Shown here: positions 1-8,486 of the stretch, one piece after another
How positions within the stretch are numbered: the first letter of the stretch is position 1
How the letters are laid out: every line of letters begins with the position of its first letter
NCBI RefSeq assembly: GCF_030915525.1
Contig: NZ_CP133269.1
Location: forward strand, 1,885,001 to 1,949,000
Direction: 5' to 3'
Length of the DNA stretch: 64,000 nt
DNA from: Neobacillus sp. PS2-9
GTDB taxonomy: Bacteria > Bacillota > Bacilli > Bacillales > Cytobacillaceae
Notes under the pieces: model-generated
Told to the model about the DNA's origin: nothing
The model's input: the letters and a program-made list of their open reading frames with translations, nothing else
Database searches by the model: none
Position numbers and translations under genes: made by a program

Positions 1-2
1 CC

Positions 3-197
3 TGGTTTGAACAAAAAGCGGTTGCTATTCTGCTTGGGCTTTTCAGCTTAGGTATCCGAGATATCCGCATTGGACCTAAGCCGCCAGAATTTATTTCTGA
101 AGGAGTTCTTCAAGTCCTCCAAGAAACATTTAACTTAAAATTAATAGGTACGGCAAAAGAAGATATGGAAGAAATGCTTCAGCTTGCTGTAAAATAA
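3..197 (+). CDS. hcp: Hybrid-cluster protein (hydroxylamine reductase), C-terminal end only
   Basis: Only the last 64 codons lie in the window; the gene starts upstream. The reading frame (AVAILLGLFSLGIRDIRIGP, then PPEFISEGVLQVL) matches the C-terminal end of Hcp, a protein with a hybrid iron-sulfur-oxygen cluster that reduces hydroxylamine and, in several bacteria, nitric oxide. The cluster-binding cysteines lie outside the window. It ends at a TAA followed at once by a terminator. Its location next to a Crp/Fnr regulator and about 13 kb from an NO reductase fits nitrosative-stress physiology. Family assignment rests on this C-terminal tail, so a related prismane protein cannot be excluded. 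Confidence 0.75.
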   Translation, partial: WFEQKAVAILLGLFSLGIRDIRIGPKPPEFISEGVLQVLQETFNLKLIGTAKEDMEEMLQLAVK

Positions 198-202
198 ACA
201 AG

Positions 203-228
203 AACCCGTCTTTGACGGGTTTTTGTTT
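203..228. terminator. Bidirectional terminator between hcp and the Crp/Fnr gene
   Basis: An 8-bp stem (AACCCGTC / GACGGGTT) with a three-base loop is followed by a T-rich run. The convergent regulator gene ends at 234, so the hairpin probably serves both strands. Confidence 0.8.
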
Positions 229-233
229 ATTTT

Positions 234-932
234 TTAGATTAAATGAATTTCTTCCATTAGTATCTCTATGTCAACAATCATATTGCCTTCTTCATCTACT
301 TCGATTAATTCATCCTTTTTCATCTTAGTAAGTGTTCGGCTGATAGTTTCCCGTGTGGTACCAATCATGTTGGCCAAATCTTTATTGGTGAATTCTGATT
401 TTAATAGAATGGTTCCATCACCTTTTTCTTGACCGTGCTTTTGTGCTAGACGAATGATTAGCTTGATAATCTGTTCATACGTATTATTCAAAATTTGCTC
501 TTCTAATCGGTTTTGTAAATCTACAATTTTTTCACCAAGTACCTTAAACACTTTAATACATAGTTCAGGGTTATCTATAAGTACAGATTCAAATTTTGAT
601 ATTGGAACAGCAATTAGTGTTGATGGTTCGATAACTTCAGCATAAGCTGGGTAATCTCCTTTTCTAAAAAAACCAACATGAGGAAACATTTCTCCTTTTT
701 TTGCTATGGCTACAATTTGTTCTTTCCCATTAATATCACTTTTGTAAATTTTAATTTTGCCATCATAAATAAAATAAACATTTTCAAGCGGGTCACCTTG
801 AAGGAACACATGGCTCTGTTTTTTCCAATCTCGTGCAATAGCGATGTCAGTTATTTTTGTTAATTCCAGATCATTTAATTCTCGAAAAAGCGAGAATTCC
901 GAAAGAACTTTCTTAATTGTTTCTATTTTCAT
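234..932 (-). CDS. Crp/Fnr-family transcription regulator (copy 1)
   Basis: This 232-residue protein has an N-terminal cyclic-nucleotide-binding-type beta-roll (about residues 15-125), a long dimer helix and a C-terminal helix-turn-helix. The recognition helix carries R-E-T-I-S-R at 194-199; E, S and R at these spacings are the residues that read TGTGA/TCACA-type half-sites in Crp/Fnr proteins. The only cysteine is C125, so there is no iron-sulfur ligand cluster as in oxygen-sensing Fnr, and the signal it senses is unknown. It is clearly a paralogue of the regulator at 12700-13392. It converges on hcp and is divergent from mrfA. Control of nitrogen-oxide or low-oxygen genes is an inference from context. 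Confidence 0.85.
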   Translation of the reverse strand: MKIETIKKVLSEFSLFRELNDLELTKITDIAIARDWKKQSHVFLQGDPLENVYFIYDGKIKIYKSDINGKEQIVAIAKKGEMFPHVGFFRKGDYPAYAEVIEPSTLIAVPISKFESVLIDNPELCIKVFKVLGEKIVDLQNRLEEQILNNTYEQIIKLIIRLAQKHGQEKGDGTILLKSEFTNKDLANMIGTTRETISRTLTKMKKDELIEVDEEGNMIVDIEILMEEIHLI

Positions 933-1017
933 TCCATCACCTACAAATTTATTTCAGTTATCTTCTATTGTAACAAAAATTCCATCAATAGTTTATTTTT
1001 ATGATATACTTTTTTAA

Positions 1018-1031
1018 CGAACGTTCATTCG
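1018..1031 (+). promoter_or_regulatory. Candidate LexA (DinR) box at the mrfAB promoter
   Basis: CGAACGTTCATTCG matches the Bacillus SOS box CGAAC-N4-GTTCG with one mismatch. It starts 8 bases downstream of an extended -10 element (TGATATACT, 1002-1010), about where transcription would begin, which is a good place for repression. No convincing -35 is seen. Confidence 0.5.
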
Positions 1032-1059
1032 CTGGAATAGAAGTAACGAGGTGAAGAGC

Positions 1060-3363
1060 ATGTATGGAAAGAAAAGCCTGCAAGAAATGTTAATAGAATT
1101 GAAATTAAAACAAGATTTTAAAGAAAATATTGTTACTTGGCATACGATCCCGGAAAAACCAGCACAATCTGTTTCACTACCAGATGAGTTGAACCCGGTG
1201 TTGAAACAATCATTAAAAACAAAGGGAATAGAGCAGCTATATATCCATCAAAAATCAGCCTATGAGAAAACTATGGGTGGGAAAAGTATCGTTGCTGTTA
1301 CACCGACGGCTTCAGGGAAAACCCTTTGCTATAACCTCCCAGTTCTCCAATCGATTCTACAGGATCCTAATTCGAGAGCATTGTATTTATTCCCTACGAA
1401 AGCACTCGCCCAGGACCAAAAAAGTGAAATAAATGAAATTATTCAAGCAGCAGGGGTAAATATAAATAGTTATACCTATGATGGTGATACACCTGCTAAT
1501 ATTCGCCAAAGGGTAAGACAGGCTGGACATGTAGTGATTACAAATCCTGATATGCTTCACTCAGCGATCCTCCCACATCACACAAAATGGGTGTCTCTTT
1601 TTGAAAACCTAAAATTCATTGTTATTGATGAACTCCATACATATCGTGGAGTGTTTGGAAGTCATGTTGCCAATGTAATTAGAAGATTGAAGAGAATTTG
1701 TCGTTACTACGGAAGCAACCCAGTTTTTATTTGTACATCTGCAACCATAGCAAATCCATTAGAACTAGCGGAGAAATTAACAGAAGAAAAAATGTGTCTT
1801 ATTGATAATAACGGTGCACCAAGCGGTATAAAGCATTTTCTCTTTTATAATCCCCCCATTGTAAACAAGCCGTTAAATATTAGAAGAAGTGCAACTCTGG
1901 AGGTTCGAAAAATAGCGGGAGAATTGTTGAAAAATAAAATTCAAACGATTATTTTTGCAAGAAGTAGAGTAAGAGTTGAGATCATCCTGACATACTTGCA
2001 GGAGTTGGTAAAGAATCAGTTAGGGGACAAGTCCATAATGGGCTATCGAGGAGGATATCTTCCAACAGAAAGAAGAAAAATTGAGAAGGGGCTGCGCTCA
2101 GGAGAGATATACGGTGTTGTCAGCACAAATGCACTTGAATTAGGGGTTGATATTGGTCAACTCCAGGTCTGCATTATGACTGGTTATCCAGGAACCATTT
2201 CCAGCGCTTGGCAGCAGGCAGGAAGGGCAGGAAGACGTCACGGAGAAGCTCTTGTTATTATGGTGGCGAGTTCAAGTCCACTTGATCAATATATCATTCA
2301 GAACCCTGCATACTTTTTGGAAAAGAGCCCAGAGACAGCTAGGATAAATCCTGATAACCTGATTATCTTGATTGACCATATGAAATGCGCTGCCTACGAG
2401 CTGCCATTTAAAGCGGGAGAACAGTTTGGTACTGTTGGGACTGAAGAACTTTTGGAGTATTTAACAGAGGAAAGAGTTTTATATCGGAATGGGGATAAAT
2501 GGTTCTGGATGAATGATTCATTCCCTGCACATAATATTAGTTTGCGATCGGCATCTCAAGAGAATGTGATAATTGTAGATCAATCGGATGTGGCAAATGT
2601 GAAAGTAATTGGAGAAATGGACCGTTTCTCGGCCATGACACTCCTACATGATGAGGCTATCTATCTGCATCAAGGTAACCAGTACCAAGTAGAAAAATTG
2701 GATTGGGAAGAAAAGAAGGCGTTCGTGAGGGAAGTGGACGTTGACTATTTTACAGATGCTAATTTAGCCGTTCAATTAAAAGTATTAGAAGTGGACAAAC
2801 TTATACCATTGCAGCAGGCAGAAATAGGTTTTGGTGATGTAAGTGTAAGGGCTATGGCAACAATTTTTAAAAAAATCAAATTTGAAACACACGAAAATAT
2901 AGGCTCCGGACCCATCCATCTTCCAGAAGAGGAGCTTCATACGAATGCGGCTTGGATTTCACTAAATAGACCACTTGGCGAAATGGGACATGAGCGGCTT
3001 GAACAAGGTCTGATTGGTACTGCACATGCACTGAGGTCCATCGCACCACTGTTTGTAATGGCTGACCCTCAAGACATCCATGTGATTCCACAAGTAAAAG
3101 CGGATCATAATGAAAAGCCAACCATATTTTTCTATGATCGTTATCCCGGTGGAATAGGCTTAAGTGAAAAATTATACACTGGCATGTCTAAGGTGTTCAT
3201 AGAAACAAAAAATATGATTAATCGGTGTCAATGTGAATCAGGATGTCCATCGTGTATTGGAACAGATACAGTAAGTGAGACAGCTAAAAAGGATGCCTTA
3301 AACATTCTTGAAGCATTCCTTCGTGTTTCTGGAATTGACAAGGATGTGGAGCCATGTCTTTAA
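1060..3363 (+). CDS. mrfA: MrfA, DEAD/DEAH-type DNA helicase for mitomycin-type lesion repair
   Basis: MrfA (YprA) is a 3'-5' DNA helicase that works with the nuclease MrfB to repair mitomycin C damage independently of UvrABC. The sequence shows a Walker A motif TPTASGKT near residue 85, the DEAH-box variant VIDELH, the motif III TSAT, a second RecA-like domain with QQAGRAGRR, and a C-terminal DUF1998 region with the metal-binding pattern CQCESGCPSC. I choose the ATG at 1060 because GAGGTG (1048-1053) is its ribosome site; an in-frame GTG at 1051 lies inside that site. The protein is 767 residues, the usual family size. It overlaps mrfB by 10 bases, so translation is probably coupled. Confidence 0.95.
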   Translation: MYGKKSLQEMLIELKLKQDFKENIVTWHTIPEKPAQSVSLPDELNPVLKQSLKTKGIEQLYIHQKSAYEKTMGGKSIVAVTPTASGKTLCYNLPVLQSILQDPNSRALYLFPTKALAQDQKSEINEIIQAAGVNINSYTYDGDTPANIRQRVRQAGHVVITNPDMLHSAILPHHTKWVSLFENLKFIVIDELHTYRGVFGSHVANVIRRLKRICRYYGSNPVFICTSATIANPLELAEKLTEEKMCLIDNNGAPSGIKHFLFYNPPIVNKPLNIRRSATLEVRKIAGELLKNKIQTIIFARSRVRVEIILTYLQELVKNQLGDKSIMGYRGGYLPTERRKIEKGLRSGEIYGVVSTNALELGVDIGQLQVCIMTGYPGTISSAWQQAGRAGRRHGEALVIMVASSSPLDQYIIQNPAYFLEKSPETARINPDNLIILIDHMKCAAYELPFKAGEQFGTVGTEELLEYLTEERVLYRNGDKWFWMNDSFPAHNISLRSASQENVIIVDQSDVANVKVIGEMDRFSAMTLLHDEAIYLHQGNQYQVEKLDWEEKKAFVREVDVDYFTDANLAVQLKVLEVDKLIPLQQAEIGFGDVSVRAMATIFKKIKFETHENIGSGPIHLPEEELHTNAAWISLNRPLGEMGHERLEQGLIGTAHALRSIAPLFVMADPQDIHVIPQVKADHNEKPTIFFYDRYPGGIGLSEKLYTGMSKVFIETKNMINRCQCESGCPSCIGTDTVSETAKKDALNILEAFLRVSGIDKDVEPCL

Positions 3364-4622
3364 AAAACAAGTTGAAACGGCTAAAACCTCATTTATCAGC
3401 AGGAGTAACAGGAGAGGTTAATAAACCTCTTCCAACGGAGATCCCAGTCAAAGAAGTTCCTTACAGGGAACGATGGGAGCAAGAAGGTGTTTTTCCGTAT
3501 TTTATGGACCAGGATTTCTGTTTAATTAGAGAAGTGAAATATCCACTTTCCCAGAAGCATGGACAATACTGTTTTCGTGATTTTCTTACCGCTGTTGATG
3601 TATGGAATAAGCAGTCTATTAATCATCCCTTGTCAGCAAAAGGACATAACGCGGAGGAATTATTCTTTTTTGACACAGAGACAACAGGTCTTGGCGGTGG
3701 AGTGGGGAATACAATTTTTTTGCTTGGATATGCTAGTTTTTCTGGAGAAGAGCTGATTTTGAGGCAACATATTCTTCCTCATCCGGGAGCGGAGGTGCCT
3801 TTATACCAAAGCTTTTTGGAAAACGTCAATTATAAAACATTAGTTACCTATAATGGGAAATCGTTTGATTGGCCACAGGTGAAAACAAGACACATGCTTG
3901 TGAGAGAGCATGTACCAAAGTTACCGAAATTTGGACACTTTGATTTATTTCATGCTGCAAGAAGGCTATGGAAGCACAAATTGGAGCGCTTAAAATTGTC
4001 AATTGTTGAAAAAGAGGTATTGGGTGTTGAAAGGATCGATGATATTCCAGGATTTTTAGCACCGATGATATATTTTGATTTTATTGAAAGCAATCAACCT
4101 GAAGGGATGCTTGGTATATTAAAACATAATGAGATAGACATCCTTTCGCTCGTTACTTTGTATACCCATTTAACCTTTCAATTGTGTGGAATCGATAAAA
4201 ATCAGACAAGGGCTGAAACATATGAGGTGGGTCGTTGGTTTTCCACCTTAGGAGAGAAGCAGGAAGCTGAAAAAGTATTGACCAAGCTTACTACAGAAAG
4301 AGATGTTACGTCATTTCAAGCAAAGCTTACCCTTGCGTTTCAATTGAAACAAGAAGGTAATTGGGAGCAAGCTCGGATATTGTTCGAGGATGTTGTTGAA
4401 TCCGGTGTAGAAGAGATGATGTTAAAAGCTTGTGTAGAGTTAGCGAAAATTTTTGAACATAGACAAAAAGAGTTCCGACGTGCAATTGAATATTGCCAAA
4501 AAGCGATTTACCTACGAAATCAATCGAAAAATCTAAAGTCTTTGAAGGGACAAATATCCTTGGAGCAGCTTGAAAACAGGTTTAAACGTTTAGAACGAAA
4601 ATTTGCGAAATTTCCCAGGTAA
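3354..4622 (+). CDS. mrfB: MrfB, RNase H-like exonuclease with TPR-like tail
   Basis: MrfB (YprB) is the metal-dependent exonuclease partner of MrfA. The DEDD-type first acidic motif FFDTETTG lies near residues 104-111, followed by YNGKSFDWPQ and the HNEIDILSL segment that fits the remaining acidic ligands. The last about 130 residues form helical TPR-like repeats. The start codon overlaps the end of mrfA, the operon order seen in B. subtilis. The 422-residue length is normal for the family. The next 430 bases hold only one short possible gene before cotD. Confidence 0.93.
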   Translation: MSLKNKLKRLKPHLSAGVTGEVNKPLPTEIPVKEVPYRERWEQEGVFPYFMDQDFCLIREVKYPLSQKHGQYCFRDFLTAVDVWNKQSINHPLSAKGHNAEELFFFDTETTGLGGGVGNTIFLLGYASFSGEELILRQHILPHPGAEVPLYQSFLENVNYKTLVTYNGKSFDWPQVKTRHMLVREHVPKLPKFGHFDLFHAARRLWKHKLERLKLSIVEKEVLGVERIDDIPGFLAPMIYFDFIESNQPEGMLGILKHNEIDILSLVTLYTHLTFQLCGIDKNQTRAETYEVGRWFSTLGEKQEAEKVLTKLTTERDVTSFQAKLTLAFQLKQEGNWEQARILFEDVVESGVEEMMLKACVELAKIFEHRQKEFRRAIEYCQKAIYLRNQSKNLKSLKGQISLEQLENRFKRLERKFAKFPR

Positions 4623-4808
4623 GCGCAAAATTCGTCAAAATTATTAGTTAAATGGTTATTTTCGCCATAGTTCGATTAATTGCCACGAATTTTTAACAAT
4701 TTATTATAAAAAACCAGCATTTCCATATTGTTTATTGTAGTTGAAAAAGGTAAAATTTGAAATTGGATTGAGAAAAAAACGACTATAAAACTTATGGAGC
4801 TGGTAATT

Positions 4809-4904
4809 TTGTATAAAGCCATTTTATTCTTATTTTTTATTGTCGTATGTTTGACTGCTGTTGTTTTTACAAGCTTGAAAGATAGCTTTTATTCGATGTT
4901 ATAG
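4809..4904 (+). CDS. Possible 31-residue single-span membrane peptide
   Basis: A TTG-started frame preceded by GGAG with a suitable gap encodes a peptide with one strongly hydrophobic stretch (about residues 4-20) followed by a short polar tail. It ends with TAG and lies between mrfB and cotD. I do not recognise a family. Support is only the ribosome site, the hydrophobic helix and the otherwise empty interval, so it may be chance. Confidence 0.35.
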   Translation: MYKAILFLFFIVVCLTAVVFTSLKDSFYSML

Positions 4905-4985
4905 ATTGCTTGTCCATTTAAACATTAATAAACAATCAGACTTTTTGGATTCTCTGATTTGTAAAAAATAGGTGTTTTCCTTAGT

Positions 4986-5013
4986 ACAAGAGTAACTCCT
5001 TCAACATAGGCTG
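4986..5013 (+). promoter_or_regulatory. Candidate SigK-type promoter for cotD
   Basis: ACA at 4986-4988, a 16-base spacer and CATAGGCTG at 5005-5013 resemble the late mother-cell consensus (AC, then CATA-N3-TA) with one mismatch in the last two bases. A coat gene is expected to use SigK. The match is short and could be fortuitous. Confidence 0.35.
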
Positions 5014-5050
5014 TTAATGTAAACAGAATATTTGAAGGGAGAGCATTATA

Positions 5051-5467
5051 ATGTATTTAGGAACTAATTTTATGCCGCCAGTCATTCATCCGACACAACA
5101 AATTGTGAACCACACTTTTTCAACAACGGTGGTGCCACATATTCATCCAGTACACACTACAACGGTAAATCACCATATGTACCAACATAAACACTTCTGC
5201 CCACAAACAGCATCATGTTGCGAAGAGGAATGTAATCAGCATATTAACTGCTGTAATCCATGTGCACCAGTTATGCCGGCAGCAATGCCTGCTCCAAATG
5301 CCGTGCCAAATATGCTACCAGGTATGGGAGCTCCAGGAGGCCCAGGTTTTGGACCAGGAGGCCCAGGCTTTGGACCAGGAGGCCCGGGATTTGGACCAGG
5401 AGGCCCAGGCTTTGGCCCAGGTGCCCCAGGCTTTGCACCAGGACCATTCATGGGACCTCGTCCCTAA
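5051..5467 (+). CDS. cotD: CotD-family spore coat protein with Gly-Pro-rich tail
   Basis: Residues 1-60 match the small inner-coat protein CotD: His-rich, with PPVIHPT, VVPHIHPVHTT and NHHMYQHKHF. A Cys-rich segment follows (CCEEEC, CC, C), then a low-complexity tail built on repeats of G-G-P-G-F-G-P that roughly doubles the length (138 residues against about 75 in B. subtilis). The gene lies between mrfB and ypsA as in B. subtilis. Ribosome site GAAGGGAG precedes the ATG. The product should assemble into the coat made in the mother cell; the tail's function is not known. Confidence 0.88.
   Translation: MYLGTNFMPPVIHPTQQIVNHTFSTTVVPHIHPVHTTTVNHHMYQHKHFCPQTASCCEEECNQHINCCNPCAPVMPAAMPAPNAVPNMLPGMGAPGGPGFGPGGPGFGPGGPGFGPGGPGFGPGAPGFAPGPFMGPRP
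5336..5440 (+). repeat. Five 21-bp tandem repeats coding the Gly-Pro tail of CotD
   Basis: Units start at 5336, 5357, 5378, 5399 and 5420. Each codes a seven-residue G-G-P-G-F-G-P unit; the last reads G-A-P-G-F-A-P. The units are nearly identical at DNA level, so copy number could change by slippage. Confidence 0.9.
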
Positions 5468-5484
5468 GGAGAATGTTTCAATTG

Positions 5485-5512
5485 CAAGGGCTTCTAGCCC
5501 TTGTTTTTTATT
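5485..5512 (+). terminator. cotD terminator
   Basis: CAAGGGCT, a three-base loop, AGCCCTTG, then a run of T residues directly after cotD. Confidence 0.85.
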
Positions 5513-5591
5513 TATGTTTACAATATTGTATGCTTGCTTTATAAAAATGTTTGTCCTATTTTAAAATTTTTATATAAAGGAGAACATTTCT

Positions 5592-6152
5592 TTGATAAAA
5601 GTGCTTGCGATTTCAGGATATAAACCATTTGAATTAGGAATTTTTAAGAAGGATCACCCATCTGTCCAATATATTAAAGCGGCTTTTAAGAAGGCTTTAA
5701 TACCAATGATGGAACAAGGATTAGAATGGGTATTAATTAGTGGACAATTGGGAGCTGAATTATGGGCGGCCGAAGTTTTGTTTGATTTACAAACCGAATA
5801 TCCTGGGATAAAACTGGCAGTCATCACCCCTTTCCTTGACCAGCAAGCATCTTGGAATGAAAATAATAAAGAATGGTACGAATCCGTTCTAGCAAGAGCA
5901 GATTTTATTGATTCTGTAACAAAAAAGGGATATGAAAAACCATGGCAATTTAGATTAAAAAATCAATTTTTTATTGAAAAGAGCGACGGTCTTCTCCTGT
6001 TTTTTGATCTGGAAAAAGAGGGAAGCCCTAAATACCTGTATGAAATGGCTATACAATTTCAAAAAAATCACGAGTACCCTGCAGAGTTAATTACGTTTTA
6101 CGATTTACAAACGATTGTCGAAGAAGAACAATTAAAACAAATGGATTTTTAG
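5592..6152 (+). CDS. ypsA: YpsA, SLOG-fold (DUF1273) protein
   Basis: This 186-residue protein matches B. subtilis YpsA, a Rossmann-like SLOG-superfamily protein linked to cell-division control. Visible family features are the N-terminal [13 protein letters not shown], the phosphate-loop-like [14 protein letters not shown] near residues 57-70 and the [10 protein letters not shown] strand. The start is a TTG at 5592 with GGAG upstream. It sits directly before gpsB, the conserved Firmicute order, which supports a link to division. The bound ligand is unproven. Confidence 0.92.
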   Translation: MIKVLAISGYKPFELGIFKKDHPSVQYIKAAFKKALIPMMEQGLEWVLISGQLGAELWAAEVLFDLQTEYPGIKLAVITPFLDQQASWNENNKEWYESVLARADFIDSVTKKGYEKPWQFRLKNQFFIEKSDGLLLFFDLEKEGSPKYLYEMAIQFQKNHEYPAELITFYDLQTIVEEEQLKQMDF

Positions 6153-6290
6153 GGTATGTTTTGTACTCTTATTGCATATTTTTATAATGATTTATAAATC
6201 CTTCATTTCTTAAAACAAAAGAAAATTGACAAAAGCACATATTTTTGAAAAAATAATAGGTAACGATTGGCGAATACTGAGGTGATTTTA

Positions 6291-6593
6291 ATGCTTTCCG
6301 ATAAAGTTAAGTTAACAGCTAAGGATATTTTAGAAAAAGAGTTCAAGACTGGTGTACGTGGTTATAAACAAGAAGACGTTGATAAATTTTTAGATTTAAT
6401 AATTAAGGATTATGAAACTTTTCATCAGGAAATCGAGGATTTACAGCAAGAAAATCTTAGACTTCGTAAACAAGTAGAAGATAGTTCGAAAAGACAGCCA
6501 GTGGCACAACCTGCTGGAACGACGAACTTCGATATTTTAAAGCGATTATCTAACTTAGAAAAACATGTTTTTGGCAATAAACTCTACGATTAA
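6291..6593 (+). CDS. gpsB: GpsB cell-division / cell-wall growth coordinator
   Basis: GpsB shuttles between septum and side wall and binds penicillin-binding proteins and DivIVA. The 100-residue product has the DivIVA-like N-terminal lipid- and PBP-binding domain ([23 protein letters not shown]), a coiled coil (about 40-70) and a short C-terminal trimer domain ([16 protein letters not shown]). The ATG at 6291 is chosen because GAGGTGAT lies 5 bases upstream; a longer in-frame extension lacks a ribosome site. A good -35 (TTGACA, 6226-6231) lies upstream, without a clear -10. Confidence 0.95.
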   Translation: MLSDKVKLTAKDILEKEFKTGVRGYKQEDVDKFLDLIIKDYETFHQEIEDLQQENLRLRKQVEDSSKRQPVAQPAGTTNFDILKRLSNLEKHVFGNKLYD

Positions 6594-6625
6594 CAGATTG
6601 TACGGTCATTTCCTAATAATAACCA

Positions 6626-6654
6626 TTGAATAAACAGCATGAATTACATATAAT
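6626..6654 (+). promoter_or_regulatory. SigA promoter of rnpB
   Basis: TTGAAT, a 17-base spacer and a perfect TATAAT place the transcription start near 6661, just before the P1 helix of RNase P RNA. Confidence 0.85.
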
Positions 6655-6660
6655 AATAAA

Positions 6661-7085
6661 TGTCTTCATTAATGACGTTCGGGTAATCGCTGCGAGGTGC
6701 TTTGCATCTTGTAGAGGAAAGTCCATGCTCGCACAAGCTGCGATGCTTGTAGTGTTCGTGCCTAGTGAAATCATAAGCTAGGGCAGCTGGGTCTAGCATC
6801 CAGTTGACGGCCGGGAAAATACCTAAGTCCATTAGGATATGGTATGAATACCTATAAAAGTGCCACAGTGACGTAACCTTTCTAGAAATAGAAAGGGTGG
6901 AACGGGTAAACCCCACGAGCGAGAAACCCAAATTATGGTAGGGGCGCTTTCTCTGAGGAATTGAACGAGGAGAAGGACAGATTCTTTATGAATCTGTAGA
7001 TAGATGATTACCACCTAAGTACGAGACTAACAGTCGCTTGCAGTACTATGGTACAGAACATGGCTTACAGAACGTTATTAATGGG
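6661..7085 (+). ncRNA. rnpB: RNase P RNA, Bacillus type (type B)
   Basis: This is the catalytic RNA that trims tRNA 5' ends. Conserved landmarks are present in order: GTTCGGGTAATCGCTGC, AGAGGAAAGTCCATGCTCGCAC, GTGCCACAGTGACG, the GAGCGAGAAACCC core, GAAGGACAG and the closing ACATGGCTTACAGAACGTT. The ends pair as helix P1 (6667-6679 with 7071-7083). It lies between gpsB and rlmL as in B. subtilis. End points are estimated from promoter and P1 positions. Confidence 0.96.
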
Positions 7086-7106
7086 AATGTATGCTGGATA
7101 TAAACG

Positions 7107-7131
7107 GCTCTCCTGATAGGGGAGCTTTTTT
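7107..7131 (+). terminator. rnpB terminator
   Basis: GCTCTCC, loop TGATA, GGGGAGC, then six T residues. Confidence 0.85.
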
Positions 7132-7248
7132 ATTATTTTACTAAGTAAGTTGCATTCGTTAAGTGTTTTTTGTCAATAATGATAGCAAATCATAGGTTAA
7201 TTCTGTAAAGTAAACAATACATAAATGTAATAAGTTAAGGGTGAAAAA

Positions 7249-8391
7249 ATGGAAAAATATCAATTAATCGCCACTGCGGCAATGGGGCTTGAAGCACTAG
7301 TTGCAAAAGAAGTTAGGTCATTAGGGTATGACTGTGAGGTTGAAAATGGAAAGGTAATCTACACTGGAGATGAATCTGCGATTGCGCGCAGTAATTTATG
7401 GCTGAGAACAGCAGACCGAATAAAAATTAAGGTTGGAGAATTTAAGGCCTATACCTTTGATGAATTATTCGAGAAGACAAAATCACTTCCATGGGAACAA
7501 TTCCTTCCAGAGGATGCTGAATTTCCTGTTATTGGTAAATCAGTCAAATCGAAGCTATTTAGTGTTTCGGACTGCCAGGCAATTGTTAAAAAAGCTGTTG
7601 TCGAACGGCTGAAAAAACATTATAAGCGAAGCACCTGGTTTGAAGAAAGTGGTGCTCTTTACCGCATTGAAGTTGCTTTGCTTAAGGATGTTGCAACCAT
7701 AACAATTGATGCTAGCGGCCAGGGTCTTCATAAACGAGGTTACCGTATTGATCAAGGGGAGGCTCCGTTAAAGGAGACGCTTGCAGCTGCTCTTGTTATG
7801 CTTACAAATTGGAAAGCTGACCGACCGTTCATGGATCCATTTTGCGGCTCAGGAACGATTCCAATTGAAGCTGCCATGATTGGGCAAAATATAGCACCAG
7901 GCTTTAATAGAGAATTTGTTTCGGAAGGCTGGAATTGGATCCCTCAGAAGGTATGGGATGTGGCACGGAGTGAAGCGGAAGATTTGGCGAAGTATGATCA
8001 GCCTTTAGATATTTTAGGTACAGATATTGATCACCGAATGGTAAAAGTCGCCCAAGAGAACGCTTTTGAGGCTGGTTTTGGGGACCTCATTCAATTTAAG
8101 CAAATGCAAGTAAGAGATATCTCTACAACGAAGGAATATGGAGTAATAGTAGGAAATCCTCCTTACGGGGAAAGACTGGGGGAAAAGAAGGCTGTTGAAC
8201 AAATGTATAAAGAAATGGGTCAAGCACTTAGTAAGCTAGATACATGGTCCATTTATATTTTGACATCTAATGAAGAGTTTGAGCAATTTTACGGAAAACC
8301 AGCTACAAAGAAAAGAAAACTTTTCAATGGTTTTATTAGAACAGATCTATATCAATACTGGGGAAAGCGTCCACCAAGACAAGAGGAATAG
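7249..8391 (+). CDS. rlmL: 23S rRNA (guanine-N2)-methyltransferase, RlmL/YpsC family
   Basis: The protein methylates a guanine in 23S rRNA. It has an N-terminal ferredoxin-like/THUMP RNA-binding part (about 1-155) and a Rossmann methyltransferase domain with the SAM-binding motif DPFCGSGTIPIEAA near residues 196-209 and the catalytic GNPPYGERL near 302-310. Length 380 residues is typical of the single-domain Firmicute form, unlike the fused RlmKL of enterics. It follows rnpB as in B. subtilis (ypsC). The exact target base in this organism is inferred from family. Confidence 0.92.
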   Translation: MEKYQLIATAAMGLEALVAKEVRSLGYDCEVENGKVIYTGDESAIARSNLWLRTADRIKIKVGEFKAYTFDELFEKTKSLPWEQFLPEDAEFPVIGKSVKSKLFSVSDCQAIVKKAVVERLKKHYKRSTWFEESGALYRIEVALLKDVATITIDASGQGLHKRGYRIDQGEAPLKETLAAALVMLTNWKADRPFMDPFCGSGTIPIEAAMIGQNIAPGFNREFVSEGWNWIPQKVWDVARSEAEDLAKYDQPLDILGTDIDHRMVKVAQENAFEAGFGDLIQFKQMQVRDISTTKEYGVIVGNPPYGERLGEKKAVEQMYKEMGQALSKLDTWSIYILTSNEEFEQFYGKPATKKRKLFNGFIRTDLYQYWGKRPPRQEE

Positions 8392-8486
8392 AAATAATTA
8401 GCTATTATTAAATAGTAAAAAGAAAAATAAGTTCTTTAGAACTAGGGTGTCTAATAGAGGCGCTCTTCTTTTTTTGGAGGGATATT

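Noticed and set aside
5236..5451. Pro/Gly-rich minus-strand frame under cotD
   Set aside because: Reverse reading of the 21-bp repeats; the sense CotD frame is recognised.
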